Notes: a model not told the origin generated them from the letters alone. A stretch of DNA of 64,000 nt from Nitrosomonas sp. (GCA_024281995.1 JAMWZW010000013.1:16915-80914), one strand, 5' to 3'. Shown: positions 49,779 to 58,441, numbered from the stretch's first letter. Numbers and translations are program-made.

Positions 49779-51323
49779 TTAGCGAACAAAATGATTGGAA
49801 CCAAGCGAATCAACAATCATGCGGCGATAATATTCCGACTTACGCATTTGTAACAATTCCAACCGGCTGAGATTGTCAGTCAACACTACACCATGTGATT
49901 GATCAACCGTTAACAGTCGCTGTTTTAACCACTCGCTGTGTTTATTGGTAAACCCATCGTGCTCAAGATTTATGGCGTGATTGGTGGCTAGAAAAATAAA
50001 ATCGTTAAAATCTGCGCCAGGATCGGAAATGAATACCTGCTGATGAGGAAAAACCTCAGCCAGTGTTTTAGCAACGGAAGCTAATGCTGCATTCTGGCCA
50101 TTCTCAAAAAAAGAGACAAAATTCAATGCAAGCATACCTTGATCGGCAAGTAATCGGCGCAGTTGCGTTAATGCCTCAACCGTTAGTAAATGTGTCGGTT
50201 CCGTGCCACCGGTAAACACATCGAGAATAATTAAATCATATGGCCCCTCAAGCTTACGAATTTCATAGCGCGCATCGCCAATGATAGTTTTTCCTGTAGC
50301 TGCAAATTCGAAATATTTGTCTGCCGCCTCAGCCACCGCTGGATCAATTTCCAATGTATCTGTCACGATGCCGTAATCTTTTAAAGTCATTGCCATATGC
50401 CCTGCGCCTTGACCAATCAGCAATGCATTTTTCATAGCAGGCATTAATGTTGGAATGCGAGTAACAATATTTTGATAAGTCAAGAGATTCGTACCATGAC
50501 TAATACTGGCTGCACCGATTGTAGAAGCGTCAACGGTAAGTAGGCGAATATTCTCTTTGGGCTTATCGATCACACGCACCCAACCATATAAGCTTTCCCG
50601 TTCAAAACGAGTTTGAAACAAATCACTAGATTCTGTCTTACCGGAGCTAGCGATCTGCGGATATAAAACCATGCTTATGATTATTAAGAGCATAGTCGGC
50701 ACCATAGTCGTGGCTGATTTCAAATATTTGCGTTCAATCAAAACAACGAATAGTGCCAATGCCAGTAGCGAAATGCCCAAGCCAATAAAAATTTCACGAG
50801 AACCTACGAGAGGGAAAAGATAAAATCCAAGAAAAAGTGTTCCAATTACACTGCCGACGGTGCTAATGGCATAAATTGAACCCGTACTGGCTCCTACATT
50901 GGCTAAGGCGGAAGTCGATAACTTTACAGCGAATGGCCCCACCATGCCCAGCATAATTAAACTGGGGGAAAATAAAATAAGTGTGCTAACAAAGCTGCCC
51001 AAACGCAATCCTAAGGGATCGGTGGCAAGCAAAACGGGGCCCGTCAACCACGGAATGATCAGTGTTAAAAAACCGGATATCGCAATAATTAGCGACAATC
51101 CGGATCGTGCACGATCAGCCCACATGCCGCCAATATAGTATCCAAGCGCCAGTGCAATTAGGGTAACCGCAATTAGTGAAGTCCACACGTAAAGGCTGGC
51201 ACCATAAAAAGGTGCAATTAAACGAGTACCCAACAGTTCTATCACCATTACAGCTGCACCGGTAAGAAATACCGTGCAATACAACCATACCTTATTAAGA
51301 AATTTTGCTGAAGAATGAGCCAT
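49779..51323 (-). CDS. Membrane-fused spermidine synthase-like protein
   Basis: A 514-aa protein. Residues about 10-215 hold six to seven TM helices (GAAVMVIELLGTRLIAPFYG at the start, MFS/SpeE-N-like). Residues about 235-514 form a spermidine-synthase-like Rossmann domain with LLIGQGAGHMAMTLKDYG, LEIDPAVAEAA and DLIILDVFTGG. Classical SpeE catalytic residues are not all evident, so aminopropyl transfer is not assured. It is 8 nt downstream of the amidohydrolase gene and may be co-transcribed with it. Confidence 0.82.
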   Translation of the reverse strand: MAHSSAKFLNKVWLYCTVFLTGAAVMVIELLGTRLIAPFYGASLYVWTSLIAVTLIALALGYYIGGMWADRARSGLSLIIAISGFLTLIIPWLTGPVLLATDPLGLRLGSFVSTLILFSPSLIMLGMVGPFAVKLSTSALANVGASTGSIYAISTVGSVIGTLFLGFYLFPLVGSREIFIGLGISLLALALFVVLIERKYLKSATTMVPTMLLIIISMVLYPQIASSGKTESSDLFQTRFERESLYGWVRVIDKPKENIRLLTVDASTIGAASISHGTNLLTYQNIVTRIPTLMPAMKNALLIGQGAGHMAMTLKDYGIVTDTLEIDPAVAEAADKYFEFAATGKTIIGDARYEIRKLEGPYDLIILDVFTGGTEPTHLLTVEALTQLRRLLADQGMLALNFVSFFENGQNAALASVAKTLAEVFPHQQVFISDPGADFNDFIFLATNHAINLEHDGFTNKHSEWLKQRLLTVDQSHGVVLTDNLSRLELLQMRKSEYYRRMIVDSLGSNHFVR

Positions 51324-51331
51324 AGAGTGCC

Positions 51332-52633
51332 TTAGTGATTTGTTTTATTTTTCTTAAAATTATTTACGAGAATGCGCCCACCAGAAATAACCAGATCTGG
51401 ATATTCCATTAATTTAAACCTGAGAAACGGATTGCCATATACAGCGATGATATCAGCAGGAGCTCCTTCCATTAATGTTCCCAGTAAAGGTTTACCTAAA
51501 TGCTTTCCCGCTTCGGAAGTAGCCGCTTTAAATACATTTAGCACATCCGTAAAATCGATGTCTTCTCCACTGGTTAAATGCAACATCTGCGTCATTTCTT
51601 CGCCATTGATACCCCAGGGTACATTGTCATGGCCGATTTCGGAACCATAGATGAACTTGGACAGTGTATCTGGTGTATGCGCCATAATATGGGATAGTTT
51701 ATGCATATTGATGCGAATACCGGCACAAGCGGAAAGTGTATCAATAGTGGTAACAAAGGTAACATTTTGGGCAACTGCTCGATGTAATAAATCTTCCCGA
51801 ATTTCTGCACATGGAATATGCGCCCATTCATCGACGCCACCTTCTAAAGCAAGTTCAACGCCGGTATTTTCTCCGACATGCGCCGCAACTTTGCGATTGA
51901 GGGAGTGCGCTTTAACGACAATCGCCTTTATGATATCTAATGACAAAAGCGGCCAGGGTGTGGATGGAGGAGTGCCATGACCATGACTAGACATCCAAGG
52001 TGCCCCCACTTCTCCACCCGGTTCTAACGAAATTTTAATAATCACGGAACCGCCATCGACGAGATCTTGAACGACTTTCTGTGCTTGCTCAATTGTCGAT
52101 ACTTCGATGCCAATGGCATCATATGGATCACTTGAAGAATGGCTGCTATGGCCAAAAATATTGAGTGGATAACCCCCTGCTGCTTGGATAATCGGACCCG
52201 CACTCAGTATTCGCAATGTGCCGTTGCCTCCCATCGATTTGATTAACGGACCACCCGTATCTCGGGCAGTAGTTATGCCATGTTTTAACACGACTTCATG
52301 AGGGATATTCTGGAAGGCCAGGTGTGCATGCGATTCAATGAAACCTGGCAAGATGGTTGCATCACCTAAATCCATTGTGCGACTACAGTGCTTATTTAGT
52401 TCATTCTGATCACCTACTTTTATAATTTTATTATCTTTAAAAAGAACACCTGCATTTTCCAGCACAATAAAACCATCAAATACGCGATCGGCAAATAAAG
52501 TAAGGCAATGTTTAGTACTGGTATCGGTAGTGTTCTTGCTTTGTGCAACGCTGTTGAAACTCATCAATTGTCCCAACAACAAGATTACTGTGAACAGGTT
52601 TATTAAAGAAAATCTGCTTCTGTTATCACTCAT
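51332..52633 (-). CDS. Exported metal-dependent amidohydrolase
   Basis: A 433-aa amidohydrolase-superfamily enzyme with a signal peptide (about residues 8-32, ending SVAQSKN). The TIM-barrel metal motif is ESHAHLAF, with further elements HGITTARDTGG, AAHVGENTG, and the C-terminal GTLMEGAPADIIAVYGNPF typical of imidazolonepropionase-like and prolidase-like members. The start at ATG 52633, with AAGGA 9 nt upstream, is preferred over 52669. Substrate unknown. Confidence 0.82.
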   Translation of the reverse strand: MSDNRSRFSLINLFTVILLLGQLMSFNSVAQSKNTTDTSTKHCLTLFADRVFDGFIVLENAGVLFKDNKIIKVGDQNELNKHCSRTMDLGDATILPGFIESHAHLAFQNIPHEVVLKHGITTARDTGGPLIKSMGGNGTLRILSAGPIIQAAGGYPLNIFGHSSHSSSDPYDAIGIEVSTIEQAQKVVQDLVDGGSVIIKISLEPGGEVGAPWMSSHGHGTPPSTPWPLLSLDIIKAIVVKAHSLNRKVAAHVGENTGVELALEGGVDEWAHIPCAEIREDLLHRAVAQNVTFVTTIDTLSACAGIRINMHKLSHIMAHTPDTLSKFIYGSEIGHDNVPWGINGEEMTQMLHLTSGEDIDFTDVLNVFKAATSEAGKHLGKPLLGTLMEGAPADIIAVYGNPFLRFKLMEYPDLVISGGRILVNNFKKNKTNH

Positions 52634-52817
52634 TTTATTTTTTCCTTGCAAATCATTAAGGTGATGCATGTAGCGTTATGAAATAACGTTTATTTTTATT
52701 TTTTTGTGTTGTCTAAGAAACGCTGTACGGGAAAAGAATTGATTTTATTGGATAGACATTTCTTACTTCCTATCATCGTTTTCCGGAATTTTAAGTAAGA
52801 AAAGTGGTGTTGGTAAT

Positions 52818-52834
52818 GCGGCAAATTGTCGCAT
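52818..52834. promoter_or_regulatory. 17-bp palindrome, upstream copy
   Basis: TGCGGCAAATTGTCGCA, an interrupted palindrome with one mismatch. It is nearly the exact reverse complement of the second site at 52940-52956. It lies between the divergent amidohydrolase and YcnI-like genes and is probably an operator or activator site. Confidence 0.5.
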
Positions 52835-52939
52835 CTTTAGAAATAACCGGATTCTTCAGTTCATGAAAAATGAATAACACACTATTAACTAACAAGTTTA
52901 ATGATAAGAATTATATCGGAGCTCGTATGAATAGTGAGA

Positions 52940-52956
52940 TGCGACAATTTGTCGCA
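52940..52956. promoter_or_regulatory. 17-bp palindrome, downstream copy
   Basis: TGCGACAATTTGTCGCA, a perfect 8-bp dyad around one central base. Its centre is 122 bp from that of the first copy and about 225 bp upstream of the YcnI-like gene. The paired layout resembles enhancer or looping sites; the cognate regulator is not encoded nearby. Confidence 0.55.
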
Positions 52957-53033
52957 TTGTTTTTAACATAACTTAGAAATATGATTCGGACCGAAATTAA
53001 TTCTTAGCTCAACACAACAATGGATTCACAATC

Positions 53034-53069
53034 CATGTGGTCTTGTCAGGGCATCTGGTCTTGTCAGGG
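53034..53069. repeat. Two tandem 18-bp repeats
   Basis: CATGTGGTCTTGTCAGGG (53034-53051) is followed directly by CATCTGGTCTTGTCAGGG (53052-53069), with one mismatch. It is in the leader or promoter of the YcnI-like gene. Confidence 0.7.
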
Positions 53070-53087
53070 AAAACAGAATAGGTTTCA

Positions 53088-53119
53088 GCTGCTTTTTGAG
53101 TAGCACCTCAAAAAGCAGC
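53088..53119 (+). promoter_or_regulatory. Perfect 13-bp leader hairpin before the YcnI-like gene
   Basis: GCTGCTTTTTGAG (53088-53100) pairs perfectly with CTCAAAAAGCAGC (53107-53119) around a 6-nt loop. It is about 54 nt before the ATG at 53173. No T-run follows, so an mRNA-stability or translational role is more likely than termination. Confidence 0.6.
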
Positions 53120-53172
53120 ATTTAGTGAGCAACAAAAATAATTAAATTAAAAGCTAAAAAGGGGTTCTTAAC

Positions 53173-53922
53173 ATGATAATCAAACAATTTAAGTTTTCTA
53201 CCCATACAGCATTGGCATTTACTTTGCTGCTGGGTGCTTCACAAAGTGCATTGTCGCACACTCGCCTGGAAATACCAACGGTTTCTGAAGGCGTTAGAGT
53301 AACCAATAATGTCGTTATTGGCCATAGTTGTGGAGAAGGTAAGCAAACAATCGCCAGTACGGTAGTTTTCCCAGATGGTGTAGATTCGATCGTAAAAGTT
53401 AATGGCGCACAATCAAGCGATACCATTGATAGTTATGTATCGAATTATGGCAACTTATATCAAAAAATATTGGACCATAGCGTTTTCCAGTTTGAGGATG
53501 AAAAAAAAGATGCTGACGGCAATGTCGTAGGATTCTGGGTAAAAGGAGGCAAGATGCCCGAGGGTTATACGGTATATCTTCCATTTCGAGCAGGCGCTAT
53601 GCTTATTGAACCGACTTCATGCGCAAGAAGTGTAAAAGTCGTTCTTGGTATTGCAGACATCTGTAAATTTACACCTATATCAGGATTCAAAGATGGGGTT
53701 CTTGAAACATGGACTCCTGCTGTAGGATCAAATTATGATGGTGTTGGATTGGGTGGATTTGATTCTCCAGCCACACTTACAGTTACTCGTGATCTAGCAA
53801 ATAATCCACTGGAAGCAGCCTGTGGTGATGGCGTTGATGTTGAAATCATTCCATCTGCTGCGCAATTGAATCGCGATATGCCTATCATCAATAAAGGCAA
53901 GCAGGTATGGCCAAAACCCTAA
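53173..53922 (+). CDS. Exported YcnI/DUF1775-like protein with predicted N-terminal histidine
   Basis: A 249-aa protein with a signal peptide (residues 1-28, ending SALS) so that the mature chain starts HTRLEIPTVSEG. The start, and the following IGHSCGEGKQT...VVFPDGV, resemble YcnI-type (DUF1775) copper proteins, in which the mature His1 plus an acidic residue bind Cu(II). It has several cysteines (SCGEGK, TSCARS, ADICK, AACGDG) probably forming disulfides. A strong leader and ribosome site (AAGGGG) precede it. Family assignment is from pattern; copper binding is inference. Confidence 0.7.
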   Translation: MIIKQFKFSTHTALAFTLLLGASQSALSHTRLEIPTVSEGVRVTNNVVIGHSCGEGKQTIASTVVFPDGVDSIVKVNGAQSSDTIDSYVSNYGNLYQKILDHSVFQFEDEKKDADGNVVGFWVKGGKMPEGYTVYLPFRAGAMLIEPTSCARSVKVVLGIADICKFTPISGFKDGVLETWTPAVGSNYDGVGLGGFDSPATLTVTRDLANNPLEAACGDGVDVEIIPSAAQLNRDMPIINKGKQVWPKP

Positions 53923-54020
53923 GAATGAATCGCTATCTCTAAAGCGGCTTTCTTAAATTGAAGATGAAAGGGAACGGGAGCTCCCATTTCATCTTCATTC
54001 TTTTTACACGAGGAGTGATT

Positions 54021-54608
54021 ATGCAGAAACTCAAACAACTTAAATTCAGTACCCCGATACTGTTTATGGTTTCTTCGCTCATTATTGCTGGATCTACTAG
54101 TAATATTTTTGCAAGCGACATCGATAATCCTGATTCCAAACCTGTGTTCAATAGTCTGGAATCGCTGCAGATTAGCTGTACTACAAATAGTGGCGACAAT
54201 GAACGGGAGATCGATCGAGATCTGACAACAAAGATTATCAATATGGCAGCGTCGAATCAGCCTGAACAGCGTCTTAGTGCATTGTCGCACTTGGCAGGAA
54301 AGGTATCAATCGATGCCGGAACTTTACAAAAAATTTTACAAGCAGCGATCCGCGATGATGATTCAAATGTGAGAGCACAGGCGGTATATGCGATAGCGCA
54401 TCAAAACTGCACCGATACACCTTTAATACTCGAACACGCTTTGCAAGATAGTGAGCTTTCAGTACGCTTAATGGCAATCGATAGCCTAGGTTCTGATGAA
54501 CAAAGCGTCAATCTGCTTGAATATGCATTAAATGATGAAGAGGAAGCGATAAGAGAGCTGGCTTCTACGAAGCTCGAAGCTTTATCGAATGTCAGCAAAG
54601 TGCAATAA
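54021..54608 (+). CDS. Exported HEAT-repeat protein
   Basis: A 195-aa protein from ATG 54021, which has GAGGAG 5 nt upstream; the longer frame from 53958 lacks one. The signal peptide spans about residues 8-30 (ending IFASDID). Residues about 85-190 form three to four HEAT-like helical repeats (DDDSNVRAQAVYAIAHQ, DSELSVRLMAIDSLG, DEEEAIRELASTKLEAL). Probably a periplasmic protein-binding or assembly factor. It lies 98 nt after the YcnI-like gene and shares a KQxKFST stretch in its signal peptide. Confidence 0.72.
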   Translation: MQKLKQLKFSTPILFMVSSLIIAGSTSNIFASDIDNPDSKPVFNSLESLQISCTTNSGDNEREIDRDLTTKIINMAASNQPEQRLSALSHLAGKVSIDAGTLQKILQAAIRDDDSNVRAQAVYAIAHQNCTDTPLILEHALQDSELSVRLMAIDSLGSDEQSVNLLEYALNDEEEAIRELASTKLEALSNVSKVQ

Positions 54609-54713
54609 AAATTAGCCGGTTTTTAATTGTGTAAATAGTAAACGTTTCGTTGCAGTAGTTCCAACGCTTGCAACAAGTAATACAACCTAATGAATTATTA
54701 ATAGGAGCATAGT

Positions 54714-55178
54714 ATGAAATCCTCTATATTGAAGAATACACTGTTTACGGTTTTGGGTGGATTAATGATAGCTCAAGCAAGTACAGTTTTAGCACATAAT
54801 CAAACGGGTAGCTTTACCACAGGATTAGCTGCTGGAGTAGATTTTTATCAAGTCACCTGTTTCGACGATGGAAACGGTGCCCCTTCATTTCTTGAGGCGC
54901 AAGTTAAAGATATGACAGCCAGTACATCAAAAGTAAGTATTCTGGTTTATAAAGGTACCAGTTGCACAACCAACAAATGTGCACAATCGAGCACAGACAC
55001 TACCGATAGTGATGCGAGCTACAGCTCGCTGGTAAAAGTTACTCAAGGCGCTGGAGTATATAATTTGTTTGTAAAGCACACTACTACTGGAACAGATAGC
55101 TATGACGTTGCAGTACATTGCAAAACTGCTGGAAACGTGCATACCGGAACCAGTGTTTCATCTAAACAGCAACAATAG
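54714..55178 (+). CDS. Small exported protein with predicted N-terminal histidine, unknown family
   Basis: A 154-aa protein whose signal peptide ends TVLA, giving a mature chain that starts HNQTGSFTTG. The mature part is Ser/Thr-rich and beta-like, with four cysteines (TCFDDG, TSCTTNKC, VHCKT), enough for two disulfides, and a C-terminal SSKQQQ tail. AGGAG precedes the ATG. I do not recognise the family. The exposed N-terminal His, shared with the YcnI-like neighbour, suggests a metal-binding role, but this is inference. Confidence 0.62.
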   Translation: MKSSILKNTLFTVLGGLMIAQASTVLAHNQTGSFTTGLAAGVDFYQVTCFDDGNGAPSFLEAQVKDMTASTSKVSILVYKGTSCTTNKCAQSSTDTTDSDASYSSLVKVTQGAGVYNLFVKHTTTGTDSYDVAVHCKTAGNVHTGTSVSSKQQQ

Positions 55179-55269
55179 CATTTCTCGAAAATAAATCTTA
55201 ATCTGCTTATGCCGCTAGATTGGGGTTTTCATCACATCACTTGATTAGTTCAGATCTAATCTGACGGGC

Positions 55270-55301
55270 ACCCAGTCAATTCGGTAACTGTACGACTGGG
55301 T
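55270..55301. terminator. Hairpin between convergent genes
   Basis: ACCCAGTC (55270-55277) pairs with GACTGGGT (55294-55301), 8 bp perfect. It lies between the ends of the convergent genes at 55178 and 55329. There is no clear T-run on either side, so the terminator call is tentative. Confidence 0.35.
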
Positions 55302-55328
55302 CTGAGCTAATACACCTTATAAACGCAT

Positions 55329-55916
55329 TCAGTCTTTTTTTAAGAATGTCGAAAAAATTTTTTTAAAGTGATCTTTCCAATCGAAACCAACTTTTAATGG
55401 AACTTCTACCTGGAGATCTGAACCATTTAAATACAATATATATTGCCCAGTCTCGTCCATTTTTAATGTTTGAGTAATTACTCCGGAAGGATATTTCTGC
55501 GAGGGTATTGTTAACATTTCGTGTTCTTCCTTTTTTGCATCAATAACTTTCACCTTAATTAAGCGTAGCGCCAATGGAATATCACGAATCGTTTCTGGGT
55601 ATAGCAAGTCAATGGTGATATCCAATGTACTTGGCTCAGGTACTTTTCCGCACTGTATAGGTATATGCGGTGATCTAATAGTATCTTCCGGTACCGCATA
55701 GTTTTCAGGGAGATAGTACCCAGAATAGCCGATAGTCAATGCGCTTGTTTCAATAGTACAAGCGCCACCACGAAACCCTTTTGGATAAGTTGCAGATGAA
55801 TCGCCTTGCGAGCTGGCACGATATAGTGCACCAAAAGCTATAAAAACCACTATAGCCAAAGTCAGGATAGCCGCTAGCTGTGACTTACGGGAGGATAATT
55901 GCAATTTAGGCAGCAT
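55329..55916 (-). CDS. N-terminally anchored AmoD/AmoE-like periplasmic protein
   Basis: A 195-aa protein with one N-terminal TM helix (about residues 13-31) and a periplasmic domain. Aligned by eye to AmoD and AmoE, it keeps a first Cys (Cys53), IGYSGYYLPE where they have MHF.GYQP, a second Cys89, and Asp103 exactly 14 residues later (same spacing in AmoD Cys66-Asp80 and in AmoE). RDIP, KYPSGVITQ and TGQYILYLNG follow. It lacks the Met/His residues and the C-terminal anchor. Likely a divergent paralogue; database hits may list it as hypothetical. Confidence 0.65.
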   Translation of the reverse strand: MLPKLQLSSRKSQLAAILTLAIVVFIAFGALYRASSQGDSSATYPKGFRGGACTIETSALTIGYSGYYLPENYAVPEDTIRSPHIPIQCGKVPEPSTLDITIDLLYPETIRDIPLALRLIKVKVIDAKKEEHEMLTIPSQKYPSGVITQTLKMDETGQYILYLNGSDLQVEVPLKVGFDWKDHFKKIFSTFLKKD

Positions 55917-56268
55917 CGATATCGATAGAAAATTTCTTTGTTCATGTGATTTAAAAAACTATCAACTCAAATAGGTCAGCAAACTTGAAAAAATTGTAAC
56001 TATTAAAGTTAATACGACCTTGCACAGCTTGTATGATAGATATATTTTAAAAATGTCATATTAATCAATTTCTCCTTTCTCTCCTTGTATATCTGTTCCA
56101 GTGATTACTAAAGACCAAACCTGTTTAGAATAACTTCGTCGATTAGTAAGTTAGCATATTCTTGTAGACTCTCCGATACTTCTAAGGCACAGTAAATTGA
56201 AGCTTGATAATTTAGCATGCAATCAACATATGAGGCTTATCACCCGCCATTATTGGCGCAATCTAATT
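55917..56268. other. Intergenic, no gene recognised
   Basis: AT-rich spacer between the AmoD-like gene and the ygfX-like gene, both on the minus strand. It should contain the promoter of the AmoD-like gene. No repeat, RNA or frame of interest was seen. Confidence 0.45.
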
Positions 56269-56703
56269 TTAATCAATTTTCCGCCACTTCCAGCGTAACC
56301 ATACTCGTAATTGTCTAAATTCTTCTGTATTTAGACTATCTGATAAGATTACTACACTACACGCAAAAAGGTTTCCCACTGGCTTGACATTGAGTACCGT
56401 TAAATAAGGCGCAACAAAAGTACTATCCATTACATTACAAGTCAATGACTTGCCGCAACGGGTAATCACAGTGCATATCATTTCATCAGACAAAGTGAAA
56501 GCAATTACAGCATTATCTGTGGTCAGCAGTACATCCTGCCGCAGATAAAAAATTAGACTGCTTAGCAATATAGCATTCATAATTACCTGTATATACCATG
56601 ACAGGGTCAACAACCATAGTAGACCAGCTGCAATAAGGTGAGCCAAAATGAGTATTATTCCAAGTTGATATGAACGTTTACGATGAATGCACAAACCAGT
56701 CAT
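56269..56703 (-). CDS. ygfX: YgfX/CptA-like membrane protein
   Basis: A 144-aa protein with two N-terminal TM helices (about residues 13-32 and 36-53) and a cytoplasmic domain ending LNTEEFRQLRVWLRWKWRK. The C-terminal FRQLRVxLRW pattern and two-helix layout match the YgfX family. These are often next to ygfZ and sdhE, and in E. coli were proposed to act on cell-division proteins. It is divergent from ygfZ here, supporting the call. Confidence 0.68.
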   Translation of the reverse strand: MTGLCIHRKRSYQLGIILILAHLIAAGLLWLLTLSWYIQVIMNAILLSSLIFYLRQDVLLTTDNAVIAFTLSDEMICTVITRCGKSLTCNVMDSTFVAPYLTVLNVKPVGNLFACSVVILSDSLNTEEFRQLRVWLRWKWRKID

Positions 56704-56945
56704 ATGATAAAAATATCGATTATGTAGATTCTAAAAATTAAATTAATCTCTTGAAATTTTTAGTTTTATTTTTTAGTTTCTCTTTTCTTTCCCTTTTGAT
56801 CGCATGCCAATGAAATTTTATATAATTGTATTAATTGTTTATTTCCAGAATCGTTTTTGTGTGAGTCTTGCCGCAACCTTTTAGGCTACGCAGTTACTGT
56901 TATATTATTGAAAACAATCCTACTCTATTTTTTGGTGAAATCACA

Positions 56946-57896
56946 ATGAAAAACAAATTCATCGAAACCGTTATGATTGATCTTTCCCACTATGGTTTAA
57001 TTCGTTTCACAGGAAATGACGCGCTAACTTTTTTACAAAATCAGCTTAGTTGTGATGTTCGGGAAGTAAGTCATGAAAAAGTGCAATTTGGTAGTTATTG
57101 CACTCCACAGGGTCGAGTATTGACAAGCTTTTTACTATGGCAGCATGAGAATGACTATGTCATGCAATTACCAGCTAGCCTAATTACTTCTATAATAAAG
57201 CGTCTAGCTTTGTATGTATTGCGTGCAAAAGTGCAATTAATAGATACTACTGATGCGTTCGTTCGCGTTGGTGTTGTCGGTTCTGCAGCTGCCATTTTGA
57301 TTGAAAAAATTACAGGACTACCATACAACTCAGACAAACCATTACAAATCAAGCATAGTGAAAAAATCACCATTATTTATTTCTCACGACAACATATAGA
57401 ACTAATCACATCCATTGAAGATGCCCCGCCACTATGGAAATATCTTACTCAATATGCGAAGCTAGCCAGCATTAATTTATGGGATTGGCTAAACATACAA
57501 TCGGCAATTCCGGTTATTCTCCCTGAAACCCAAGAAATGTTTTTACCTCAAATGATCAATCTGGATGCAATCGGGGGCATAAGTTTTAAAAAAGGCTGCT
57601 ATCCAGGGCAAGAAATCGTGGCACGCACTCAATATCTTGGCAAACTCAAGCGACGCATGTATCTAGCACATGTTGCAACGGCTGATACTGTTAAACCTGG
57701 CGATCCACTTTATTGCAGTGATACGAATGATCAATCAATCGGCAACATTGTAAACATTGCCCCATCCCCATATGGTGATTTTGATGTACTAGCCGTCATC
57801 CAACAAAGCAGTGTTGAAACCTGCGAAATTCATTTGCAATCGCTACAAGGGCCATCGCTACAAATCAAACCGCTACCTTACTCGTTGCCTGCTTAA
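56946..57896 (+). CDS. ygfZ: Folate-binding protein YgfZ (Fe-S cluster assembly/repair)
   Basis: GcvT-fold protein needed for certain Fe-S enzymes such as MiaB. The 316-aa product has the family motif KKGCYPGQEIVARTQYLG near residues 215-235 and the N-terminal LTFLQNQLSCDV segment. The start is ATG 56946, with GGTGA upstream; the longer frame from TTG 56868 adds unrelated sequence. It is divergent from the ygfX-like gene. Confidence 0.9.
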   Translation: MKNKFIETVMIDLSHYGLIRFTGNDALTFLQNQLSCDVREVSHEKVQFGSYCTPQGRVLTSFLLWQHENDYVMQLPASLITSIIKRLALYVLRAKVQLIDTTDAFVRVGVVGSAAAILIEKITGLPYNSDKPLQIKHSEKITIIYFSRQHIELITSIEDAPPLWKYLTQYAKLASINLWDWLNIQSAIPVILPETQEMFLPQMINLDAIGGISFKKGCYPGQEIVARTQYLGKLKRRMYLAHVATADTVKPGDPLYCSDTNDQSIGNIVNIAPSPYGDFDVLAVIQQSSVETCEIHLQSLQGPSLQIKPLPYSLPA

Positions 57897-57953
57897 CGGC
57901 GCAATACTTGTCAGGTAAATCACCTCCGGCAAAGCTAGAGGCTTATATTTGTT

Positions 57954-58441
57954 AGCCCCTCAAAGGGGAAAAAGCTGGCACTACCTATAGACAGCATCAA
58001 ATACCAAGTTTGAGCAGATCGTAATGTTGGCCTTTCTTCTCTTGGTTGCGAATGTTTTCCTCTCTCTTCATCCAATCTTACTGTAGCTACAAAATAACTT
58101 CGTACCCATAAATCGCCGCACTATAGAATCGCGGCAGTGTCAATAATTCTGTGCCTGAGAAACGGCAAATAATATCTTCTCCATGTGTTGTTTAAAGGGA
58201 AATCGCACTCTTTCCTTTGATGTAGCTTACTACATACGATACCGAATATTTCGGCGGTATACTTATGCACATATGTATGTAGTCGAACATCAAGTGGCCT
58301 TCCGTATTTGGCAACCTTTAGCTTCGCTAAATCACACAGCACTTTCCCCAAATGCTTACATATTGTTCCAAACATCATCTTCTTGCGTTTCTTCGGAATA
58401 ATTACTACATGATACTTACAATCGCATGTCGTATGCGTCAG
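57954..58441 (-). pseudogene. IS200/IS605-family TnpA relic
   Basis: Minus-strand pieces of the small Y1 transposase can be followed from 58441: LTHTTCDCKYHVVIIPKKRKK, MMFGTICKHLGKVLCDLA, then a region where H-x-H is lost in a shifted frame, and finally EENIRNQEKKGQHYDLLKLGI to a stop at 57997. Several frameshifts and a stop make it inactive. A small CCCCT/AGGGG hairpin at 57956-57968 sits where the element's right-end hairpin would be. Confidence 0.72.

Noticed and set aside
53034-53069. Sigma-54 promoter at the TGGTCTTGTCAGGGC stretch
   Set aside because: GG and GC have the right 10-nt spacing, but the flanking consensus bases do not match; kept only as a repeat.
52940-53069. CRISPR array
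   Set aside because: Only two palindromes and two tandem repeats of different sequence, without regular spacers.
55200-55300. Possible tRNA or small RNA in the convergent gap
   Set aside because: The short stems do not form a cloverleaf, and no TPsiC or anticodon arm could be placed.
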